Of a stretch of DNA of 64,000 nt, positions 25,751 to 35,445 are shown one piece after another. The stretch covers positions 930,001 to 994,000 of the forward strand of contig JAKNDB010000075.1 in assembly GCA_024305405.1 (NCBI GenBank). Direction: 5' to 3'. Made by a program: the position numbers and the translations under genes. Below the pieces are notes generated by a model that was not told the DNA's origin, did no database searches, and saw only the letters and a program-made list of their open reading frames with translations. How positions within the stretch are numbered: the stretch's first letter is position 1; each line of letters opens with the position of its first letter. The stretch is from Dirofilaria immitis. Lineage: Eukaryota > Nematoda > Chromadorea > Rhabditida > Onchocercidae.

Positions 25751-26282
25751 CACTCATTTGTTTCTTTAAGCATCTCTTCAATCATTAAACTGAAAATGAT
25801 AACAAAGAAATGAATTTATTTGTCGGATTTTCTTAAAAGAATTACCTAAACATCCGTCATAATAAATTCCCTTTCTCTGTTTTTTTTTTTTTTTTTTCTC
25901 TGAAAAATTTCCCAAACCTTATTTATGCGACATTCAATTTCGTTTTTTTTTTTTTTACTTGATTATAATCTCAAATTTGTTTCTTCTAATTTCAGCATAA
26001 TCAATATGCTGAAATTTTTGACGGCACATTCTTTATGTTTTCATAAATGCAGAGGTTTAAATCATTGATCAAGATGTTCAGTTCAAAAGTCATAAAACTT
26101 TTGAACTTCAAGTCTTAATCATTCGTTATTTTAATAAAAATTCAATGCTCTACTGGCTGAAACCTCACCACTATAATTAAATTTAATGGATTTCTATTGA
26201 ATTCACTAATGAATAGACTCCTGTTCAAAAGTGATGATACCGATCGAGATGTATGATGCAATGAAATAAAATATCTACTCAC

Positions 26283-26566
26283 TTTTCAGACAAAGTTGCG
26301 ATATTACTATGCAATAAATAAAAATACATCTTTTCGCTAGGATAAATTTTTGAACGTGGAAGAGCAGAACTTCGCAACCACGAAATATTATGACATTTAC
26401 AAATTTTTTTAACACATTGGTCATCTGGAAAATTTTTTCTTTGTTCATTTTCTTGTAAACATCTGGCGACCATTTTATGATGAATAGCCACAGAATCGAT
26501 ACCTGTACGAAGAAATTGCGTAGTTTCATATAACGAAGAGTGAATGTTGGAATATGTTATTTTTAA
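26283..26566 (-). CDS. Candidate exon of an unrecognised, possibly secreted, Cys-containing protein
   Basis: On the minus strand a TTTATTCAG acceptor at about 26567 and a perfect GTGAGT donor near 26283 enclose a fully open frame. It includes KMVARCLQENEQRKNFPDDQ, then CVKKICKCHNISWLRSSALP and RSKIYPSEK, which has normal protein composition unlike the surrounding AT-rich frames. A second frame starts at an ATG at 26529 and gives a signal-peptide-like MKLRNFFVQVSILWLFI. One extra A in the AAAA run at about 26475 would join that hydrophobic start to the cysteine-containing frame, matching the one-base errors seen elsewhere. Four cysteines lie within about 20 residues. No family recognised. Confidence 0.4.
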
Positions 26567-27157
26567 AAAAGCTGAATAAATCGGAGAAAATGATATTAGT
26601 AATGCACTATTCTCAAAAAAAAATCTATTTTGTGGAATTAAAGGAAATCTGTTGAGCCGTAAAACGAATTATTGTAATTGATGGAAGTAAATAAATGAAT
26701 TTTTTCGAAGACAAAAATCGGAAGACAATCAATTAATATTCTCTAATGATATGGATTGTTGAAAATATTTCAAATATTTATTATCTGGAGAAGATATTTT
26801 CACTTTCCTCCCAAACATAAGGATTTTCTAAAATTCACTGACATCATGAGGATAGGATGAATAGAGAATGCGTAATTATTTCATGAAGATTATTTCAATC
26901 GAAAATTTATTGGAGCTTAAACAAAATAATACATTAAGAAAACATATCTATTTACAACGTTATATTGTTATATTTCAACAGCAAAACATAATATTGAAAT
27001 ACTTAATCAATAATAATATGAAATCGACAAAATTCACATATGATAATAGTTAACACATATGGTACAATATCCAATCACTGTTTATCATTGCTAGTAGGAC
27101 TGAATTGAATTGGAATATTTTTAACTTTCGGACTTTCGATAGCTTTCTTCTTAGCAG

Positions 27158-27704
27158 TTATTCGGAGAATTCCTGATCAGACAACTGTGATTCCAAACTG
27201 TTTTGCAGTACAGTCTCCGGGATGGTATATTTTCGGATAAAATGTCGTTCCACAGAACCATGCTGATCATTTCGCTCCTCATGATGTCCTTCAACATAGA
27301 GTGTCTCATCCTGCATCTTCACTGTCAATTCTTCCGGACGGAAATGGCTGACATCTAACTGAATGCCGAAATTCTCCTTATCATCAACAATCTGGAAGAC
27401 ATTTACAATCAAGAATGAACTCCTTGGATAGGAATTTATGTCAAGGAAAGATTTATTATTGCCAATATGATGATAGCATTCGAAATATAAAAATAATTGG
27501 AAATCAATTGGTGAAAGTGAAGGTGTCGAAAGATATACTTACCTCGCCGAAAGAATTTTGATTTGCGGTAGCATAATCCCAAAACGGTTGAAGGGAATCA
27601 TCGAAATCCTCCAATAATTGGTTCATCAAACCACCGACAGTACGTCGTCTTTCGATTGGACAATTGTGCCATCGTGAAAGCGATGGAAAAGCCAATAGCG
27701 CCAT
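27158..27704 (-). CDS. Small heat-shock protein (HSP20/alpha-crystallin), copy with 3' frameshift
   Basis: ATP-independent holdase chaperone. Exon 1 is 27704-27543 (54 codons, MALLAFPSLSRWHNCPIERR...FGE), intron 27542-27392 (GTAAGT...CAG), exon 2 from 27391. The alpha-crystallin domain begins KENFGIQLDVSHFRPEELTV. One G is missing from a GGG run at about 27172 relative to the twin gene. The frame therefore leaves the family sequence after SLESQLSDQ and stops after EFSE, giving 131 residues instead of 159. This loses the G-x-L strand (GILRITAKK) and the C-terminal IPI motif. The coding sequence downstream of the break still matches the twin, so a consensus error is at least as likely as a real lesion. 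Confidence 0.88.
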
Positions 27705-27779
27705 TTATGTCGTCGTCCAAAGAAGTAAGAGCGTCAAAATAATGAAATTTCCAGACTAAAATTACTGAAAACCATCGCT

Positions 27780-27787
27780 CTTATATA
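27780..27787 (-). promoter_or_regulatory. TATA box of the left sHSP gene
   Basis: TATATAAG on the minus strand, about 76-83 bp upstream of the ATG and just downstream of the heat-shock elements. Confidence 0.75.
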
Positions 27788-27809
27788 CCTCAAATATGGA
27801 ATGCAACAG

Positions 27810-27847
27810 AATGGTCTAGAATATTCTACAATGTTCTCGAACATTCC
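27810..27847 (-). promoter_or_regulatory. Heat-shock element array, left sHSP gene
   Basis: Contiguous inverted nGAAn/nTTCn pentamers: TGGAATGTTCGAGAACATTG, then GAATATTCTAGACCATTC, on the minus strand. This is the binding pattern of HSF trimers and predicts heat induction. Confidence 0.85.
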
Positions 27848-28020
27848 ATCTCTGCTGCATGCTCTTTTCTCTAAACTTTTTATCTCTAACGGGGCAAGTG
27901 CAAGGATGATGCAAAACGCAAAAGTGCTCAAACATTTCATAAACAAAATATTTGCAGCATTTTAGAAGTAAATCTCCTAATTTGAGTCAATGTCACATTT
28001 ATCCCTCGTTACTTGATTTT

Positions 28021-28810
28021 ACTCGTTAATTCATCGTCAAATTCACATTTTAATGAAACAGTGAACTACTTTGTGTTGTGAATCTGATTATTTGAAAGAC
28101 TTGGAAAGTTTATTTTCCATGGCTTCTGCGAGATGAAATTTATTTGTTATCTTGTGAATTCATTTTATAAGAGATATACGAATTATTTGCTTTAAATTTC
28201 CAGATAAAGCATTATGCACCGATTATTATACCCAAATATTATTTAATGAAAGACATCAGTAATCTCAAGAACTGAAACCTCTTATATACTGAAAGACATC
28301 AGTAATCTCAAGAACTGAAACCTCTTATATACTGAAAGACATCAGTAATCTCAAGAACTGAAACCTCTTATATACTGAAAGACATCAGTAATCTCAAGAA
28401 CTGAAACCGCTTATATCGAAATTTACTCCCATAATTTGACGAAAATTTATGTATTTAATGAAAGATTTGTATTTCGCTTATTTCATCGTTCCTTCTGGAA
28501 ATTTTCTCTTTGTCCAACTGATCATTTCTTTTTATTTGCTCTTCTTCCTTTCATAGTGATTTCTTTTTTGAATCAAAAAAAAAAGCTTGCTAAATCATTA
28601 ATTATAATAAAATAGTTCAGCATTATAAGAAAAGAAATCAGCTGAAAGTGGAGAAGAGCAAATATAAAAGAATAATAATTATCTATCATAGTCATTCAAA
28701 CAAAAGAGAATACGAAGGATTTTATTTGTTCATTTCAAAATTTATTTCAAAGTATTTAAAAAATTAGGCAAATGAGATGAGATGAAAAGTTGGCAATGAA
28801 TAAATTACTG
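28021..28810. other. Unique spacer (loop) between the sHSP arms
   Basis: About 790 bp separating the two inverted arms. It holds a 43-bp tandem repeat and AT-rich DNA without an ORF. It is the shared upstream region of two divergent genes. Confidence 0.7.
28248..28420. repeat. 43-bp tandem repeat, four copies
   Basis: Copies start at 28248, 28291, 28334 and 28377, each beginning GAAAGACATCAGTAATCTCA and ending with a CTCTTATATACT-type tail. The first three are essentially identical; the last has one change (ACCGC for ACCTC) and a truncated end. Each unit contains TCTTATATAC, very like the sHSP TATA sequence. Confidence 0.9.
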
Positions 28811-28983
28811 AAATCAAGTAACGAGGGATAAATGTGACATTGACTCAAATTAGGAGATTTACTTCTAAAATGCTGCAAATATTTTGTTTATGAAATGTTT
28901 GAGCACTTTTGCGTTTTTGCATCATCCTTGCACTTGCCCCGTTAGAGATAAAAAGTTTAGAGAAAAGAGCATGCAGCAGAGAT

Positions 28984-29022
28984 GGAATGTTCGAGAACAT
29001 TGTAGAATATTCTAGACCATTC
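28984..29022 (+). promoter_or_regulatory. Heat-shock element array, right sHSP gene
   Basis: GGAATGTTCGAGAACATTG followed by TAGAATATTCTAGACCATTC: at least five alternating GAA/TTC pentamers, identical to the left copy. HSF-dependent induction is predicted. Confidence 0.87.
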
Positions 29023-29042
29023 TGTTGCATTCCATATTTGAG

Positions 29043-29050
29043 GTATATAA
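29043..29050 (+). promoter_or_regulatory. TATA box of the right sHSP gene
   Basis: GTATATAAGAG lies about 20 bp after the heat-shock elements and about 80 bp before the ATG at 29127. Confidence 0.78.
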
Positions 29051-29126
29051 GAGCGATGGTTTTCAGTAATTTTAGTCTGGAAATTTCATTATTTTGACGC
29101 TCTTACTTCTTTGGACGACGACATAA

Positions 29127-29757
29127 ATGGCGCTATTGGCTTTTCCATCGCTTTCACGATGGCACAATTGTCCAATCGAAAGACGACGTACTGTCGGTGG
29201 TTTGATGAACCAATTATTGGAGGATTTCGATGATTCCCTTCAACCGTTTTGGGATTATGCTACCGCAAATCAAAATTCTTTCGGCGAGGTAAGTATATCT
29301 TTCGACACCTTCACTTTCACCAATTGATTTCCAATTATTTTTATATTTCGAATGCTATCATCATATTGGCAATAATAAATCTTTCCTTGACATAAATTCC
29401 TATCCAAGGAGTTCATTCTTGATTGTAAATGTCTTCCAGATTGTTGATGATAAGGAGAATTTCGGCATTCAGTTAGATGTCAGCCATTTCCGTCCGGAAG
29501 AATTGACAGTGAAGATGCAGGATGAGACACTCTATGTTGAAGGACATCATGAGGAGCGAAATGATCAGCATGGTTCTGTGGAACGACATTTTATCCGAAA
29601 ATATACCATCCCGGAGACTGTACTGCAAAACAGTTTGGAATCACAGTTGTCTGATCAGGGAATTCTCCGAATAACTGCTAAGAAGAAAGCTATCGAAAGT
29701 CCGAAAGTTAAAAATATTCCAATTCAATTCAGTCCTACTAGCAATGATAAACAGTGA
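29127..29757 (+). CDS. Small heat-shock protein (HSP20/alpha-crystallin), intact copy
   Basis: ATP-independent chaperone that binds unfolding proteins. Exon 1 is 29127-29288 (54 codons), intron 29289-29439 (GTAAGT...TTCCAG), exon 2 29440-29757, total 159 residues, normal for nematode HSP-16-type proteins. The N-terminal arm is hydrophobic (MALLAFPSLSRWHN). The alpha-crystallin domain runs from KENFGIQLDVSHFRPEELTV to SDQGILRITAKK, and a C-terminal VKNIPIQF carries the I-x-I dimer-docking motif. The single intron just before the crystallin domain matches the C. elegans hsp-16 layout. Heat-shock elements and a TATA box lie immediately upstream. It is the mirror twin of the copy at 27158-27704, and the two genes diverge from a common spacer. 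Confidence 0.93.
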
Positions 29758-30019
29758 TTGGATATTGTACCATATGTGTTAACTATTATCATATGTGAAT
29801 TTTGTCAATTTCATATTATTATTGATTAAGTATTTCAATATTATGTTTTGCTGTTGAAATATAACAATATAACATTGTAAATAGATATGTTTTCTTAATG
29901 TATTATTTTGTTTAAGCTCTAATAAATTTGATTTTGATTGAAATAATTTTATTTTACATGGAACAATTACGCATTCAAGTATTCACTTATTGGGAAATTT
30001 TTGATTAGACTGACGCTCA

Positions 30020-30268
30020 TCAATTCGAATAAATTGCCGGTACCATATTTCGGTGAATAGATGTTCTAATTACTCCCGAAAATGAATAAGCGCAGTTACC
30101 GTGATAGACAATGTCTTTATAGAAACATTGAATTACATTCGAATTCCAGTGCTCATCATTTGCAATCAATTTCGATTTACGTTTCGATATTTTCTTGGTT
30201 AACAGATATGGATTAATGAAGGAATATTGCTTAATGAAAATGAGTGTTGTGACATTGGCCGTTTTCAT
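30020..30268 (-). CDS. Possible small gene or exon, unrecognised
   Basis: An ATG-initiated frame of 82 codons containing KQYSFINPYLLTKKISKRKS and VIQCFYKDIVYHGNCAYSFS, then a stop. Composition is more protein-like than neighbouring frames, and the start is mildly hydrophobic. Upstream, in another frame, RLRIIPVNGTTLQEITQLRR also looks coding, so a frame break or a spliced gene is possible. It lies in the 1.3-kb gap between the sHSP pair and the glutathione peroxidases. No homologue known to me; it may be a decayed gene. Confidence 0.28.
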   Translation of the reverse strand: MKTANVTTLIFIKQYSFINPYLLTKKISKRKSKLIANDEHWNSNVIQCFYKDIVYHGNCAYSFSGVIRTSIHRNMVPAIYSN

Positions 30269-30269
30269 A

Positions 30270-31255
30270 ACTGTTCCTTCTCAATTGCGTAATCTCTTGT
30301 AGAGTAGTACCATTAACTGGTATAATACGTAAGCGTGAAATATCTTATTACAATTAAAGGAATAGATGTACAGCAATTAATAAGTAATGCATATATATAT
30401 ATAAGATTTGTAAAACAACACATACCTATTAAATGAAATGTCACATATTCAAAGTCAAAAAATCAAAAAAATAATTTTATCAAAAAAGAACTATAGTCTA
30501 CGCACTTTCTGATTACAACTATTTTTCTAAATGTTTATTAGAATTTAAGATAAAATGATAGGATAATAATTATTATTTCATAAATGTCAAATTGACCATA
30601 TTAAAATAAGCCGAAGAACTCAAATAATTTATTTTGCATTAAAATAAGAAAATTTTGCTTCGAAACAGCAATCATAACATATTAACCACCGAAATTAGCT
30701 AGGAAATAATCCGCATAAAATGTCAACTGAATGTGATGAATTCAACTTAGTGTTTCATAAAAAGTTAACTTTTAAAATCAAATGATAATTTCTTAAATTG
30801 AGAAATTTCCATAATATATAAAAGTGATATTTAAATACAAATTATTTTTAACTTGTAGGAAAATTAATTGCGCTAATTTTATATCTGTTTATAAGTTACA
30901 TACGAATATGATGGATTTCTTAGAATTATGTACATCAAAAATTTTATGACATTTTTTACTAAATAAACAATTCTACAAATAATAAAATATTTCAGTTCAA
31001 GATGAAATTGAAAATTTGAATCGATGGAAATTTGCCAACTGGAACAATAATTAAGCAATATTAAAGTAATTCAGTATTATGGGGGAAAAAATGAGGGAAG
31101 AAAAAGATAACCGCGCAGAAACAATCTTAGCAAAACTGATCAAAAGAGAGTGCGATTCTACAATGGTCAACATAGAATAACATTGAAAAAGTGAATCTTC
31201 CGCAACATGCAATAATCATCAAATTGCGTGCAATAAGTTTCTGCAAGGAAAATTA
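30270..31255. other. Intergenic, 3' of the first glutathione peroxidase gene
   Basis: AT-rich DNA with a short (AT)n near 30390-30402. No coding exon recognised. Confidence 0.5.
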
Positions 31256-31261
31256 CTGATT

Positions 31262-33837
31262 TCAATTTTTGAGAAGATCATCGATGTCTTTCATCATACT
31301 TTTAGGTGAAGTTGTCGGTGCATAACGTTTCACCTGAAACAATGAAACAGTAAATTTACATATCTCTTAGAATAAGAATTCTTTCTATGGGAATTTTCGG
31401 GAAGTCTATTTTCAAACTTTCCAAAGCTCTTAAATTGCACGTTGGCATCATAACGCAGTGAATGAGGTTTTATATTTCTTTACTAACAAATAAATGAAAT
31501 ATTTAATCTATCACCTTGACATTTCAAATTCTCGTAAAATTGTGGCGAAGGAGAAAAAGAAATATCTTATCTTAATCCTAGAAAGTGTGGAAAGTAGCAA
31601 TCATAAGTTTCTGAGCCATTATCTTCTCAAAAATCTTATATACTGAATGAATAAAAGACACAACCTATAGGATGAATTTATAAAAATATTCGCATATAAA
31701 ACTAAATAAAACTAACACCATAAAACCTCGACAAGTAATACCAGGATCAAAAATGCTTCCTCATTTCTAAGAATTCGTATTAAGGACTACCAATTATTAG
31801 CTCTACATTAATGGATTTAGAACATCTATAATATAGGGAGAAGTAATATATTGAAATTTTCTAAATTTAAATCAAAAGCTTTCTCGCATGTTTGTCTTCA
31901 TTTGTAAAAAAAAAAAAAAGATGGTGCCTTATTTTAAGCACTATACATCCTTTGAAAGTAAAACAAGACGAACAAAAGCACATTATACCAACCGGATGCC
32001 CTTCTTGGTCAATCAAAAATTTTGTGAAATTCCACTTTATATTATCACCAAATAATCCACCCTTTGCATGCTTCAAAAAATCGAACAGTGGTGCTGTATT
32101 TTTACCGTTGACATCAATTTTGGCATACAAATCAGGTTCGAAATGAAATTTGTCAGCAACAAAATTTTTCACTTCCAGTTCACATTTTGGTTCCTAAAAA
32201 TGCAACAAACTGTTTCTTGTTCAAGTACATATTAACATATTAAGAAAGAACATTTTGCCCCTTCTACTTAAATACTGCACCACATTGATGATTGATTAAA
32301 TTAAGAAAACGCTTTATCCATTTTAATGAAAAATCTTCAGAAATAAATGCCACAACTTTTCTAATCTAACAGCGATAGAGGACAATTAATTTCTAACTTT
32401 CAATCTGCAGAATTAAAATAAAAATTCGATAAAATTTTAGAAATATTATGGAACTATTTAAAATTAATCAATTTCTGATGAAATAATATGGATGGCAAGG
32501 CAACCTTATTCCTATCATCTATTTATTCTGGCAGTGTAAACGCAAAGATGACAAAATAATTTAGGCAAATAAGCAGTTGTTTATTAAGCAAAGCCCCTTT
32601 TTCCTTTTATCTTTGTTTTTCGCTATTAAAAATCAATCATCTTTTCCCTTTTTTAAACATAACAGCACATTTATTATAACATTACAAACAAATCAGCTCT
32701 AAGCCTTTTCAATATACAACATTAAATATATAATAAGTGAATCTACAATAGATTAGGAAGTGCTTTAATCATTCATTTTCTTGTCACTCTTAAAATTGAC
32801 AAATACACAGAATAAGACTATATGACGGCTATCAATTACCATTTGGTAAATCGCACATTTAAATAATCAATCACATGACTATAAATTTCAGGAAAAACGA
32901 ACCTGCCCACCAAACTGGTTACATGGAAAAGCTGCTATTGCTAAACCTTTATCCTTGTAATGTTCCATCAATTGTTTGAGCTCTGTATAATTGGAATTCG
33001 TCAAGCCACATTCCGATGCAACATTTACAATTACCACTGGTTTACCTCTGACACATTAAAAATTATTATAAATGACAATACAAAATCAACAAAAGCAAAA
33101 TTGATTATGATCGCAACCACAACAAACACAAAAGTATATAAAATAGATATAAAATTTCACAGCAGGCAGAATGATAAAAGCAGTCAGGCCATTTACAATA
33201 CCATTTCTCCAAATAATGGCATACCAATTTCAAATTAAGCGCATCACAAAAAGATCACTTTATCATTCCTTGTTCATTCTCTTAGATATCATTCGTTGAC
33301 AAATTATTTGTTAGTCGGTATCCAATTAAATTAGTTTTAACCGATTGAAATTTATTTTCAAACAATTTGAATAATTATTTTAATTAATTCAGATGCCAAT
33401 TGCCATTATTTTCCTAATACGCAAGACATATTAATCATTAATTATTGAAATTAACTGAAAATTTAAACGGCAGAATTTCACTATGGTCCTTTTTATCATT
33501 TTTATTAAAGACTTTATAATATTTACTTTAATGAAAATTAACCTGATTCGATCCTTCCTATAAATATCAGTATTTGATTTTCAACTATGATATTCTTATA
33601 TAGTCTGTTACACATAATATGATGACCCTATGACCTACGCAACATATTGAGATGATCCAAAGTGATTTTAGACTTACTTCATAATACAAATTAAATTGCT
33701 GTGATCGGAATAATTTTGTCTATTAAGATTTCGAGAGAACAAATTAATTAACTAACAAACCGGTATTTTTCGAGTGAAATATCTTTCCCATCTGCATCCT
33801 TCACAGTGAAATCATAAATTGTTGTCGCTGAAGGCAT
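31262..33837 (-). CDS. gpx: Glutathione peroxidase, Cys type (GPX4/PHGPx-like)
   Basis: Reduces hydrogen and lipid peroxides using a thiol donor. Four exons: 33837-33761, 33047-32903, 32193-31993 and 31333-31262, all phase-compatible, giving 164 residues. Signatures in order: [40 protein letters not shown] (peroxidatic Cys in the place of Sec, encoded by TGT), the [11 protein letters not shown] block (Gln), [15 protein letters not shown] (Trp/Asn of the catalytic tetrad), and [10 protein letters not shown]. Length and lack of a signal peptide fit a cytosolic enzyme starting at MPSATT. Upstream codons are open to an acceptor at 33882, and a small exon 34374-34341 (MIAYVNSTLMF) joins in phase, so a longer N-terminally extended form is possible. 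Tandem with the paralogue at 35446-36835. Confidence 0.92.
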
Positions 33838-34340
33838 CGTCACAAATAATTGATTACTTTTACCAGCAATGTTCCAGAATACTGTAAAAGGAATACTAAT
33901 AAAAGACTAAGGACAAATATCGTTCGGCAGAACCGATGTTATCACGAAATTATTTATCAAGAATGGAACAGATATATAACTGCATTACGTGGCGGATCTG
34001 ATTAATGACGAATTGTTAGAAAAATCAAAAATATCCTTAACAATTCGTAATTTTCACATTATCAGTACAACAGTATTTTAGATATCACTCTCAAAGGTGA
34101 AACATGCTAAATCAATTATAATAATCGTCTTTGAAATGGAACATGCATTGCGAAAGATTTATATTTATAAACTCAATCTACAGTTTTTATTACAAATGTG
34201 CATTTTTATGACCATTCATTCGTAAATGTAAACCAATTTCTGAACTATAATAAAAAATGGTATACATACTGCTTAGAGTATGAAAGATGATGAATAAATT
34301 GGAAAACAAGTTGAAATTGATTAGTCAAGCAGAGAATTAC

Positions 34341-34374
34341 CAAACATCAAAGTACTGTTTACATAAGCTATCAT
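34341..34374 (-). CDS. Candidate alternative first exon of the first GPX gene
   Basis: ATG followed by ten codons and one base, then GTAATT. Splicing to the acceptor at 33882 restores a GTA codon and stays open into the annotated start, giving an N-terminal extension with a hydrophobic STLMFVFWNIAG core. This is inference from phase only. Confidence 0.3.
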
Positions 34375-34399
34375 TTTAACCTTCCCATTTCTTCTAATC

Positions 34400-35440
34400 A
34401 TGACTCTTTCCTGTCTAGTATCTCTCCTGCTATACAGAAGAAAATTATTTTTCCACACAATAATGAAATCTATAAATAGCGCTGATTAATAAAGCTGAAA
34501 CAATATTTTAGTTTCCATTAATCGTTTAAATTATAACCCGGGTTGGATAGTCAATAATGATGTATTAATAAAGGAAATAAAAGAATGCTAAATTTCAAGT
34601 AATCATTAAATTATTCTAAGTAACTTAGCAATAGCATCAAGTGTGTTGATTGTTTGAATCAAAATATTTATGAATAGTATAATAAACGCAAAAATATCCA
34701 TTTCATTAGTAAATCATCGTTCAGCTAATTTTTGATGCACTACAGCTTAGTTAAGAGCCCGCTTAAAGCTTTAATGATAAATCTTAGGATCCATTTACAG
34801 TTTCAGTAAAGCCGAGAACATCAATGTTTTAGATGACAGCAGAATCTGACCTTATATATGTATGTATTATGTATATATTGCTCACACTTTAATTTACTTT
34901 TGATGAATCTAGAATATCTCACTCACTTCGTTTAATAAGAATATGAACTAATTCATTTCAATTTATCTGCATTTAATTAGTATGTGTGATCATGTATTGC
35001 AAATTAAAAAAAAAATTTACAAAATTTCAAATCTCTACTTCAACAAAGAATAATGAAACATGAATATGAAAGAAAAACAAGAAAAAAATAAAGTTTATAT
35101 GAAAGCTTTTATATCAAATTCCATTTACTATTCAAATAGATGTTCCTCAGTTTGATGTTTTTCTGTTCACTAATATCTATATTCTTTATTTTTTTCTAAA
35201 ATATCTATATTTTTATTTTTTTTAAAATACAGATTTATCACTACAAGAAAAATCTTCCATCTTTTGCATCATATGTAAGGAAAAAAGTGGACAGGTAAGA
35301 GAACAAGCAATCTGAAAAAGAAGTTGGATATCTGAAGGGATGAAAAATATTAGTAAATCTAATAAATCAAGTTTATAAAAATGAAAACTACAAATGCGGC
35401 CTGATGAAGAAGAAGTAAATTCTTATCAAAAATAATGACG
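34400..35440. other. Intergenic between the tandem GPX genes
   Basis: AT-rich with poly-A/T runs. No exon recognised beyond the candidate at 34341-34374. Confidence 0.5.
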
Positions 35441-35445
35441 GCCTT

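Larger units (their letters stand above)
26866..28020. repeat. Left arm of the large sHSP inverted repeat
   Basis: Reverse complement of 28811-29977. The gene, intron, TATA and heat-shock elements match almost base for base. The outer about 170 bp (3' of the gene) shows several substitutions and indels. Divergence begins sharply after GTTACTTGATTT at the inner end. Confidence 0.9.
28811..29977. repeat. Right arm of the large sHSP inverted repeat
   Basis: Mirror of 26866-28020. It differs by single-base indels (a five-T versus four-T run near 28915; GGG versus GG near 29660) and a handful of substitutions confined mainly to the 3' flank. Confidence 0.9.

Noticed and set aside
28909..29097. 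ORF over the right sHSP promoter and its mirror at 27734-27946
   Set aside because: Covers heat-shock elements and the TATA box; preserved only because the promoter is duplicated in the inverted repeat.
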